Assembly (NCBI GenBank): GCA_910588795.1 | Contig: CAJURI010000045.1 | Location: forward strand, 1 to 19,482 | Direction: 5' to 3' | Source of the DNA: an uncultured Duncaniella sp. | GTDB lineage: Bacteria; Bacteroidota; Bacteroidia; Bacteroidales; Muribaculaceae | Length of the DNA stretch: 19,482 nucleotides | Shown: piece after piece, positions 1 to 6,768 of the stretch | Position numbering within the stretch: the first letter of the stretch is position 1 | Layout of the letters: the number at the start of each line of letters is the position of its first letter | Notes under the pieces: model-generated | What the model was told of the DNA's origin: nothing | What the model saw: only the letters and a program-made list of their open reading frames with translations | Database searches by the model: none | Translations under genes and position numbers: made by a program

Positions 1-134
1 GTCCGGCTTATACTCCTAAATTCGATGTTTTCAAATTTTTGTCATGTACTTAAAATCTATTATTTAACCTTTCTTTAATTTATCACATTATCAATCAATC
101 ATTTATTAAAAGTAGGTAATGTAGTCGTTATTAA

Positions 135-1685
135 TTATTCGCCGGCAAGGTCGAGCGCGTATAGCCCTCGTTTGCCTGTCGGATACACACCGCGGAGTAT
201 CATGATGCGGTCATTGATGTCCGACTTCATGAGCGAGTGATATATCTTTTCGACTTCGGCTGGCGATTGTATGCGAATGTCATTGATGGAGGTGATTATG
301 AACCCCTGGCGTACTCCGGCTTCGCGGACTATGCCGGCCTTGAGGTCTACCACCTGCACGCCGCCCGATATGCCGAGCTGCTTGAGTGTCGATGCGTCGA
401 CTTTCTTGAACGCGCATCCGAGGTCGGTGAAATCGTTGGCCTTGGTGACATTTGTTGTACCCTGCGGATTGAGCAGTGTCACAGTCACGGTCTTTTTGCT
501 ATTGTTGCGTATCAGGTCTACATTGATCTTGTCGCCGGGACGGTGCTTCACCACCTGTTCCTGCAGTTGGGCTACATTGTCGGTGGGGGCTCCGTTGATG
601 GCTATGATCACATCGCCTGTCTCTATGCCGGCTTCCTTGGCCGAGGAGCGTCCTTCATTGAACGACACCACGTACACACCTTTGGTAACCGCCTTGATGT
701 CCTTCTCTTTGGCGAGATCGCCTGTGAGGTTCTGTATTGTCACGCCGAGTATCGCTCTCTGCACCGCGCCATACTGACGCAGGTCACTGACAACCTTCTT
801 TACTATGGAGGTGGGCACTGCGAATGAGTAGCCTGCATAATTTCCTGTCTGGCTGTAGATAGCGGTATTGATTCCCACGAGGTCACCGTTGAGATTGACA
901 AGCGCGCCGCCCGAATTGCCGGGATTGACTGCTGCATCGGTCTGTATGTATGACTCTATGCCCATAGGTTTGGAGCCGGTCGAGCCTCCTATGCTGCGTG
1001 CCTTTGCCGAGACTATGCCTGTGGTCACAGTAGAGGTGAAGCCGAAAGGATTGCCCACGGCAAGCACCCATTCTCCCACCTTGAGAGCCTCGCTGTCGCC
1101 CATAGGTATTATAGGGAGATTCTCGGCATCGATCTTTATAAGTGCGATATCGGTGGTGGGGTCAGTGCCTATGACTGTGGCGTCAAACGAGCGGTTGTCG
1201 TTGAGGGTCACCTGAAGCCTTTCTGCTTCGTCGATCACATGGTTGTTGGTCACTATGTAGCCGTCCGCACTTATGATGACTCCTGATCCGAGTCCGCTTG
1301 GCTCCATATCCTGCTCCGGGTTCTGCTGCGGCTGCTGGGGCTGCTGCCGGCGGTTGCCCTGCGGAGAACCGAAGAAGTACTCGAACGGGTCGAAGAAGAA
1401 TCCGCCGCCATATCCCTGCTGACGCTGGCGTGGAGTGACAAAGCTTTTTATTGAGACGACTCCGTTGATGGAGCTTTCAGCAGCCTGTGTGAAATCGGTT
1501 GTTGTGGCAGGAGAGAGCCCCACTGTATAGAAGTTGCCATCCTTGCCGTTGGTAGCGGCCTCTGAGGCGGCGACGGAGAAATCGTCATGAGATGTGAGTG
1601 CCTCCCTCATGACCCCGGCGGTGAGTGCCGAGCTGACTACTGCGGTGCAGGCCGCAAGGAGGATAATCTTGCCTGATAATTTCAT
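135..1685 (-). CDS. degP: Periplasmic HtrA/DegP (Do-family) serine protease
   Basis: A 516-aa trypsin-like protease of the Do/HtrA family, which degrades or refolds damaged proteins in the periplasm. Residues 1-25 form a signal peptide or N-terminal anchor (K2, K6, then a hydrophobic run). A Gly/Phe- then Gln/Pro-rich loop at about 91-125 sits where family members carry the LA loop. The catalytic triad is visible: His149 in TNNHVID, Asp179 in TTDIALIKI and Ser258 in NPGNSGGALVN. Two PDZ domains follow, at about 310-405 and a more diverged one at about 425-510. The length suits a two-PDZ Do protease. It is monocistronic here and divergent from the NlpC/P60 gene; a Bacteroidota -7 box at 1756-1763 predicts a leader of about 65 nt. 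Identification is firm; the symbol reflects family membership, and other HtrA paralogues may exist elsewhere in the genome. Confidence 0.95.
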   Translation of the reverse strand: MKLSGKIILLAACTAVVSSALTAGVMREALTSHDDFSVAASEAATNGKDGNFYTVGLSPATTTDFTQAAESSINGVVSIKSFVTPRQRQQGYGGGFFFDPFEYFFGSPQGNRRQQPQQPQQNPEQDMEPSGLGSGVIISADGYIVTNNHVIDEAERLQVTLNDNRSFDATVIGTDPTTDIALIKIDAENLPIIPMGDSEALKVGEWVLAVGNPFGFTSTVTTGIVSAKARSIGGSTGSKPMGIESYIQTDAAVNPGNSGGALVNLNGDLVGINTAIYSQTGNYAGYSFAVPTSIVKKVVSDLRQYGAVQRAILGVTIQNLTGDLAKEKDIKAVTKGVYVVSFNEGRSSAKEAGIETGDVIIAINGAPTDNVAQLQEQVVKHRPGDKINVDLIRNNSKKTVTVTLLNPQGTTNVTKANDFTDLGCAFKKVDASTLKQLGISGGVQVVDLKAGIVREAGVRQGFIITSINDIRIQSPAEVEKIYHSLMKSDINDRIMILRGVYPTGKRGLYALDLAGE

Positions 1686-1755
1686 GTTGGTCTTATGATA
1701 GTGGTTGGTAAAATTTTTTCTTTTGCATTACACCCTTATGACGGCAAAAACCATG

Positions 1756-1788
1756 CAAAGTTACATCCTACATCGGCACTTTAAACAA
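1756..1788 (-). promoter_or_regulatory. Predicted promoter of the DegP gene
   Basis: On the minus strand TAACTTTG (1756-1763) matches the Bacteroidota -7 consensus TAnnTTTG. A TTG (1786-1788) lies 22 bp upstream, slightly longer than the usual 19-21 bp spacing. Transcription should start near 1750, giving a leader of about 65 nt. The box is followed by CAT, so TAACTTTGCAT is an exact inverted copy of the box serving the opposite gene at 1870-1880. Confidence 0.6.
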
Positions 1789-1844
1789 TTTTAATAGCTC
1801 CACAGTGAATTTAAGGAATATTTACGACATCATGTGCCGGATGG

Positions 1845-1877
1845 TTGTAACAATCTAAAAATAAATGTATAACTTTG
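1845..1877 (+). promoter_or_regulatory. Predicted promoter of the NlpC/P60 gene, almost on top of its ATG
   Basis: TTG (1845-1847), a 22-bp spacer and TAACTTTG (1870-1877) make a Bacteroidota-type promoter. The start codon is at 1885, only 7 bp after the -7 box, so the expected transcription start (about 4-7 nt after the box) leaves a leader of roughly 1-5 nt. No room remains for a ribosome-binding site. Confidence 0.6.
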
Positions 1878-1884
1878 CATTATT

Positions 1885-2751
1885 ATGTTAAAGCGGATAA
1901 CCTTACATCTACTCATAGTGTCAGTCCTCGCCATTTTGACAGCCTGTGGCTCGTCAAAGACAACACGCGTGTCATCCGGTAGTTATATACCCGGAAAAGG
2001 CTCCGGCACACCCACTGTCAGCACCGCCGGCATGGCTCCCCAGTCGGCCGCCCTTGTCGACAAGGCTCTCAGCTGGATAGGCACGCCATATAGGTATGGT
2101 GGCAATGACCGCAATGGTATAGACTGTTCCGGACTGGTGCTGAGGGTCTACAAGGACGCCCTCGGCATACCGCTCCCGCGAAGCTCGCGCGAACAGCGTG
2201 ACTATTGCACTTCTGTTTCAAAGGACGGTCTGGTGCCGGGCGATCTCATATTTTTCGCAACAGGGAAGAACCGCAAGACGGTGTCACACGTGGGCATATT
2301 TGTGGGTGACAATCAGATGATTCATGCATCCGCCTCAAAGGGCGTGATAGTCAGTGATATAACCACTCCGTACTATTCCCGTACATATGTAGGGTCAGGT
2401 GTCGTTGACAGCTATCATGCCATGCTGGGTGACTCATACCGCAAGCCTGTGCCTGAGATACATATATCGAAGCTCGAGTCGCCTGCCGGATTCTCGCTCA
2501 CCCCTGTGGAGGGACTGCCACAGCCCAAACATCCCAAACAGCAGAAACAATCGGAACAGCTCGCCCCGTCTGTACAATCCGCCCCGTCCGTTCAGTCTGT
2601 TTCGTCCGTTCAGCCCGCCCCGTCTGTGCAGTCCGGCCACGCCGTACAACCGGTCCAGACTGTCACTGCATCAGCTCAGTCTGCCGCACAGCCATCGGCC
2701 GAGGAAGCGCGCGCATCAGTCCTTGGTTCGCTTAAGGAAAAAGATCTTTGA
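1885..2751 (+). CDS. NlpC/P60-family lipoprotein, peptidoglycan endopeptidase
   Basis: A 288-aa predicted outer-membrane or periplasmic lipoprotein of the NlpC/P60 family (Spr/MepS-like), which cuts stem-peptide bonds in peptidoglycan. The signal peptide MLKRITLHLL... ends in a lipobox LTAC with Cys21. The catalytic domain (about 53-178) shows Cys81 in GIDCSGLV, His135 in SHVGIFVG and the third polar residue His147 in MIHAS. After residue 195 comes a low-complexity Pro/Ser/Val/Gln tail with five near-identical six-residue units (227-256), probably an unstructured linker. The ATG at 1885 is the only sensible start: an in-frame stop lies just upstream (1870-1872), and the next Met (50) would lose the signal peptide. 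The promoter sits 7 bp before the ATG. The M16-like gene follows almost immediately and is probably co-transcribed. Confidence 0.93.
   Translation: MLKRITLHLLIVSVLAILTACGSSKTTRVSSGSYIPGKGSGTPTVSTAGMAPQSAALVDKALSWIGTPYRYGGNDRNGIDCSGLVLRVYKDALGIPLPRSSREQRDYCTSVSKDGLVPGDLIFFATGKNRKTVSHVGIFVGDNQMIHASASKGVIVSDITTPYYSRTYVGSGVVDSYHAMLGDSYRKPVPEIHISKLESPAGFSLTPVEGLPQPKHPKQQKQSEQLAPSVQSAPSVQSVSSVQPAPSVQSGHAVQPVQTVTASAQSAAQPSAEEARASVLGSLKEKDL
2563..2652 (+). repeat. Five tandem 18-bp units in the NlpC/P60 tail
   Basis: Five in-frame 18-bp units encode APSVQS, APSVQS, VSSVQP, APSVQS and GHAVQP. Units 1, 2 and 4 are nearly identical in DNA (gccccgtcygtncartcy-type); units 3 and 5 have drifted. The array stays in frame, so unit gain or loss would alter the tail length without a frameshift. 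Confidence 0.8.
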
Positions 2752-2753
2752 CA

Positions 2754-4040
2754 ATGGAAGAAATTATCGACAGGACTATCGCTCCTGACATTCATGATAT
2801 GGGGAGCCTATCGCTCCCTGAAGCCGAGTCCGTGGTGTTGCATAACGGACTGACTATGCATTATCTGAGCGGCGGCAATGCCGAAGTGAGCCGTATAAAA
2901 CTGCTTATGCCGGGCGGCATAGCCGAGTCGCCTCGTCCCAAGTTGCTCGAGATTGCCAACGCCCTTCTCCTGGAGGGCACCGCAAGCCACTCGGGCGAGG
3001 AGCTGTCCGACATTATCGAACACAACGGGGCATGGACCGGAGTTGACACTTCCACACATCATTCGGCCCTGAGCATGTATTGTCTCAACGATACATATTC
3101 CACACTGCTCCCGCTTGTCAGGGAGATTGTGATGTCCCCTGCGTTTGATCCGGAGGTCACATCCCACATAGTGCGCAATGAAGCTGCAAGGCTTGAGGTG
3201 GAGCAGCGCAAGGTGCTTTACCGTGCCGGCTGTGCCATGAAGGATCTCGTTTACGGCGCGGAGCATCCGCTGTCGGCGGTGTCATCGCCTGACGATCTGT
3301 TGGAGCTGACCCCTGACATGATAGCAAGTGCTCACAGCCGGCGTCTTGACCCGTCCGGCATGCATGTGTATCTCAGCGGCTTGCTTTCTGACCGGATGAT
3401 CGCTGAGACGGCCGATATGTTCTCGTCAATACCACCTCATGAGCCTTATCCGCTTCCCCCGCTCAAGTTCCCTGATCATTCATCCGGAGAGAGAGTGCAT
3501 GTGGATATGCCCGAGTCGCTGCAGAGTGGTGTGAGGATGATGATTCCGGCAATTGGCAGGAATCATCCTGACTATGTGCCGCTGAGGATAGCCACAATCG
3601 CCTTGGGCGGATATTTCGGCAGTAGGCTTATGCTTGACATACGTGAGGAGAAAGGCCTGACTTACGGCATCACGGCATCCCTGTTGGGGTATCGCCACAG
3701 CGGGTTCATATCCATATCGTCCCAGACCGATCCGTCCACAGTGGATCTGCTTATAAATGAGACTGTGGCAGAGATCGAGAGAATGAAGGATCCGGGGTCG
3801 TATACCGAAGATGAGGTCAACCGCATAAGCCGGTTTGTGCTCTCCGAACTTGCCGGTGTTCTTGACACCCCGTTCACACGCATGGACTTCCTGCAGACGA
3901 GGGTCACGGCAAGCACTCCGGAAGGATATTTTGCCATGCAGGATTCCGCGGCTCGCTCCCTGACGCCTGATGTGCTTGCTGCAATGGCACAGAAGTATTT
4001 CGACATTGACAAGCTCTTCATAGCCACTGCCGGCAAATAA
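2754..4040 (+). CDS. M16-family (insulinase/pitrilysin-like) protein lacking the zinc motif
   Basis: A 428-aa protein with the two-lobe fold signature of M16B peptidases. The N-lobe has the usual strand-helix pattern ending in LLLEGT, which matches the xxLFKGT of active enzymes. The HxxEH metal site expected just before it is absent: all three ligand positions are replaced (Glu, Asn and Ala in the best alignment). The C-lobe keeps GGYFGSRLMLDIREEKGLTYG (split here as GGYFGSRLML and DIREEKGLTYG), with the substrate-binding Arg and Tyr near 291 and 304. It therefore resembles the non-catalytic partner subunit of M16 pairs. No signal peptide is seen, so it is probably cytoplasmic. I chose the ATG at 2754 over an in-frame TTG at 2748 that overlaps the previous stop; AAGGA at 2734-2738 may act as a distant ribosome site. 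Probably co-transcribed with the NlpC/P60 gene. Confidence 0.85.
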   Translation: MEEIIDRTIAPDIHDMGSLSLPEAESVVLHNGLTMHYLSGGNAEVSRIKLLMPGGIAESPRPKLLEIANALLLEGTASHSGEELSDIIEHNGAWTGVDTSTHHSALSMYCLNDTYSTLLPLVREIVMSPAFDPEVTSHIVRNEAARLEVEQRKVLYRAGCAMKDLVYGAEHPLSAVSSPDDLLELTPDMIASAHSRRLDPSGMHVYLSGLLSDRMIAETADMFSSIPPHEPYPLPPLKFPDHSSGERVHVDMPESLQSGVRMMIPAIGRNHPDYVPLRIATIALGGYFGSRLMLDIREEKGLTYGITASLLGYRHSGFISISSQTDPSTVDLLINETVAEIERMKDPGSYTEDEVNRISRFVLSELAGVLDTPFTRMDFLQTRVTASTPEGYFAMQDSAARSLTPDVLAAMAQKYFDIDKLFIATAGK

Positions 4041-4091
4041 GGGCCCCGGCATAGGACCGGACGAAACATCCTTTCCTGTGCCGGGTGGCCC
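4041..4091. terminator. Bidirectional hairpin between convergent genes
   Basis: The left arm, 4041-4056 (starting GGGCCCCGGCATAGGA), pairs with the right arm 4074-4091, with one T:G pair and a 2-nt bulge, around a 17-nt loop. It begins at the base after the M16 stop codon and ends 23 bp before the GH31 stop codon on the other strand. There is no T tract, so it may work as a stem-only terminator or by blocking 3' decay for both transcripts. Confidence 0.6.
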
Positions 4092-4114
4092 GAGGTGGTT
4101 GATCGTGTGTTCTG

Positions 4115-6589
4115 TCACAGTTTCACGGTGGTCGACTTGCCGGAGTAGGATACATCCTTCGCTTTCCCGTCAGGCTCGATTAATTTTACTCGGAAACGCC
4201 TGTCATTAAGCATCCCGGGGTATTCCCCTTTACGGTCTGATATTGTGAGGATATGCTTGCTGTCGTCCCATGAGAATGTGATTGTCGAGTATATCCCTTT
4301 CTCATAGTTGTAGTTGTCAAACTCGTCTTCATATAGAGTGAAACTGCCGTCGGCTCCGGGGTATATCCTGATTTCAAGGTCGTCCCATGGCTTCTCTGTG
4401 GCATATTGCACATCGGGTCCGAGAGGGATTATGCTTCCTGACTTTACATACAGCGGTATGGTGTTTATGTCGGATTCTTTCTTTATGGATTTTCCTCCGC
4501 GATGGCGTTCTCCGGTCCAGAAGTCTATCCATTCAGCTCCGGATGGAAGATACACGTCAGCTGCTGTCTGCCTGGTGAAGTCGACAGCGGCTGTCTGTGC
4601 ATTGTCATCTTTCTCTGAACGGTCCCATCCTGTGTTTTCGTCAGCCTTGCTTACCTTCTCGGTTGTGTAGTGGGCCTCAAGGATAGGAGCGACGAGGAAT
4701 GCGTCGCCAAACATGAATTGGTCGCCCCGGTCCCATCCGTTCTTGTCGGAAGGGAAATCCATCATGAGCGGACGCATGAAGCTTGAGGCTTCGTTGGTGA
4801 CTTGCCAGGATGTGGAATATATGTATGGCAGAAGGGTGTAGCGAAGCCTGATGGCGTTCTCGATGGCATCATACACCGGTTCTCCTTTCTTACCGAAGTA
4901 ATATATCTCACGTTTTATGTCGGTGCCGTGTGAGCGCATCATGGGATTGAATGTGCCCATCTGTAGCCATCTGATATACAGCTCTTGGAACAGGGGGTTC
5001 TTTACAGCCGAATTATCCATGTAAGTCTTGTTGTATCCGCCGGCAAAGAATCCTCCTATGTCGCTGTTGGTGTTGGGATTGCCTGTCATTGTGAAATTGA
5101 GCATCGCCGGCACTGATTTTCTCAGCATATCCCATGTGGACTGAGTGTCACCGGTCCACACATTGCACCCGTAACGCTGTTGGCCGGCGAAGCCTGACCT
5201 TGTGAGTATGAACACTCTTTGCTTGTCGGATGTGGCACGCTGGTGGTCATATACCCCTCCCACAGTCATAAGCGGGTATGCTCCGCGCACTTTGCGGAAT
5301 GATCCAAGCCCGGTCGGGGCGTTCATGTCCTCTTCGGTTCCGTTGAAGAAGTCGGGTTCGGTGGAGTCCATCCACCATCCGTCCATCCCTAAATCGTAGA
5401 GACGGCGGAGGTTATTCCAATATATGTCGCGGGCTTCCGGATTGTAGGGGTTATAGGCTCTCACGCCTGAAGGATAATCCTTGCGTGGCGGCCATTGCTC
5501 TGATATGCCTGATTCAGGCCATGTCGCGAAATTGAACAGTAATCCTTTTGCGTCCAGTTCGCGATAAGGCTTTGTCTGAGGCCCGAAGGACGACCATATC
5601 GAGATGATGATGTGCGCGTTGTCAGCGTGTATGTCATCCATCATTTTTTGCGGTTTATTGAATTCCGGATTCATGAATTCCATCGCGTTCCACAGATAAT
5701 TGTTCCCCCAGTATTGCCAGTCCTGTATTATGCCGTCGAGTGGCACTCCGAGCTCGCGGTGACGTTTCACCACCTCGGTGATCTCCTGCTGGCTTTTGTA
5801 TCGTTCGCGGCTCTGCCAGAAACCATAGGTCCACAATGGGAACATGGGGACCTGTCCTGTGAGGTGGCGCATTTCGGCAATCACACCGTCGGCATTGTTG
5901 CCTGACATCAGATAGTAGTCTACGCTTTTACCCACTTGTGATTCGAAACTTGTGCCGTTCTCGTTATCGATGAAATGTGTGGGTGAATAGTTGTCCCAGT
6001 ATATGCCGTAGCCTTTTACTGACACGATCATGGGTATGCCGTCCTCAACGTTGCCGGGTTGGAGCAACCTGTCCACATTGCGTTGCGACAGTTTACCGTT
6101 TTCAAGGTTGCCAAGACCGTAGATGGCTTCTTCCTTGTCAAGCCGGAATGATTGTTTTGCCATGGTGGATGGTTTCCCGGCATCCTGGATAGGGGTGAAC
6201 ACCGGTCCTCGTTCCTCTTTTACAATGCTTTTCCCTTTTGCATCGAAAAATGATATTGATCCGTCGCTGAGATCGAGTCTGGCTCTGAGTCGGTCGCTTT
6301 TTATTTCCGCGCTGTTGCCGGTTGTCCTGACGGTGGTCGCCACATCCTGAGGCGTGGCTGTTACTGCCAGTGATTTCTCTTCAGCGGATACTCCGGTGGG
6401 ATGTTTCACCACACGTATCGTGGATGGTGTGTAGAACTGAAGCGAGATTTCATTGCCGTTTACAGTGGTCTCTATCCCGTTCGGAATCTTGTTCACTTGT
6501 GGTTTTGCAGTCGTATGTGCGGCTGTCAGGGACATTGTGCCTAATGCCGCTGCCACAAAGACTGTCACAATGGATTTGGGATTGATCAT
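4115..6589 (-). CDS. Secreted glycoside hydrolase family 31 (alpha-glucosidase/alpha-xylosidase type)
   Basis: An 824-aa exported enzyme of family GH31, which hydrolyses terminal alpha-linked glucose or xylose with retention. Residues 1-25 are a signal peptide ending near TAAHTTA. An N-terminal beta-sandwich (about 40-235) precedes the (beta/alpha)8 barrel (about 245-600). The nucleophile is Asp408 in DGWWMDSTEPD and the acid/base Asp481 in NVWTGDTQSTW; RSGFAGQQRYG (464-474) is the usual preceding loop. GFWQSRERYKSQQE (257-270) and QDWQYWG (289-295) line the substrate pocket and to my recollection resemble bacterial alpha-xylosidases more than starch enzymes. The C-terminal sandwiches contain the IYPGADGSFTLYEDE stretch typical of DUF5110. 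There is no PA14 insert. A regulator gene lies 179 bp upstream on the same strand. Family is certain; substrate is not. Confidence 0.93.
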   Translation of the reverse strand: MINPKSIVTVFVAAALGTMSLTAAHTTAKPQVNKIPNGIETTVNGNEISLQFYTPSTIRVVKHPTGVSAEEKSLAVTATPQDVATTVRTTGNSAEIKSDRLRARLDLSDGSISFFDAKGKSIVKEERGPVFTPIQDAGKPSTMAKQSFRLDKEEAIYGLGNLENGKLSQRNVDRLLQPGNVEDGIPMIVSVKGYGIYWDNYSPTHFIDNENGTSFESQVGKSVDYYLMSGNNADGVIAEMRHLTGQVPMFPLWTYGFWQSRERYKSQQEITEVVKRHRELGVPLDGIIQDWQYWGNNYLWNAMEFMNPEFNKPQKMMDDIHADNAHIIISIWSSFGPQTKPYRELDAKGLLFNFATWPESGISEQWPPRKDYPSGVRAYNPYNPEARDIYWNNLRRLYDLGMDGWWMDSTEPDFFNGTEEDMNAPTGLGSFRKVRGAYPLMTVGGVYDHQRATSDKQRVFILTRSGFAGQQRYGCNVWTGDTQSTWDMLRKSVPAMLNFTMTGNPNTNSDIGGFFAGGYNKTYMDNSAVKNPLFQELYIRWLQMGTFNPMMRSHGTDIKREIYYFGKKGEPVYDAIENAIRLRYTLLPYIYSTSWQVTNEASSFMRPLMMDFPSDKNGWDRGDQFMFGDAFLVAPILEAHYTTEKVSKADENTGWDRSEKDDNAQTAAVDFTRQTAADVYLPSGAEWIDFWTGERHRGGKSIKKESDINTIPLYVKSGSIIPLGPDVQYATEKPWDDLEIRIYPGADGSFTLYEDEFDNYNYEKGIYSTITFSWDDSKHILTISDRKGEYPGMLNDRRFRVKLIEPDGKAKDVSYSGKSTTVKL

Positions 6590-6639
6590 GGCTTATGTCG
6601 ATATATTAATGTGATGGTATTGATGTATTGAATGTGATG

Positions 6640-6647
6640 CAAAATTA
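6640..6647 (-). promoter_or_regulatory. -7 box of the GH31 gene; no clear -33 element
   Basis: On the minus strand TAATTTTG (followed by CAT) matches TAnnTTTG and predicts a leader of about 45 nt. No TTG or TTTG stands 19-22 bp upstream, which is what an activator-dependent promoter would look like. Confidence 0.55.
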
Positions 6648-6677
6648 ATGCTAAGTGCCTCATATACTATCACACAA

Positions 6678-6708
6678 ATGTTGAAATCGATATAATGGAT
6701 GTTGAATT
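6678..6708 (-). promoter_or_regulatory. Two direct repeats 21 bp apart: candidate AraC-type operator
   Basis: ATGTTGAAAT (6678-6687) and ATGTTGAATT (6699-6708) match at 9 of 10 positions and are offset by exactly 21 bp, two turns of the helix. On the transcribed (minus) strand they read ATTTCAACAT and AATTCAACAT. The nearer copy starts 30 bp upstream of the GH31 -7 box, next to where the -33 element should be. AraC-family activators typically bind tandem half-sites with this spacing, and the regulator gene next door encodes such a domain. The binding itself is inferred. Confidence 0.5.
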
Positions 6709-6768
6709 TCAGCCCTTGACAGATCTTTTTCGGTTATTCCATTGAGATGTTTTTTAACAACCTCTTAA

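Noticed and set aside
1..134. Spacer downstream of the DegP gene examined for a terminator, RNA gene or promoter
   Set aside because: No stable hairpin, no TAnnTTTG box on either strand and no open frame of note; nothing can be supported.
237..1215. Plus-strand open frames of 196, 168 and 115 codons opposite the DegP gene
   Set aside because: They overlap one another and the protease gene, have no family resemblance and arise from its codon usage.
3480..4118. A 212-codon minus-strand frame opposite the M16 gene, running over the terminator hairpin
   Set aside because: Antisense to a conserved gene and would have to be translated through the hairpin; no domain seen.
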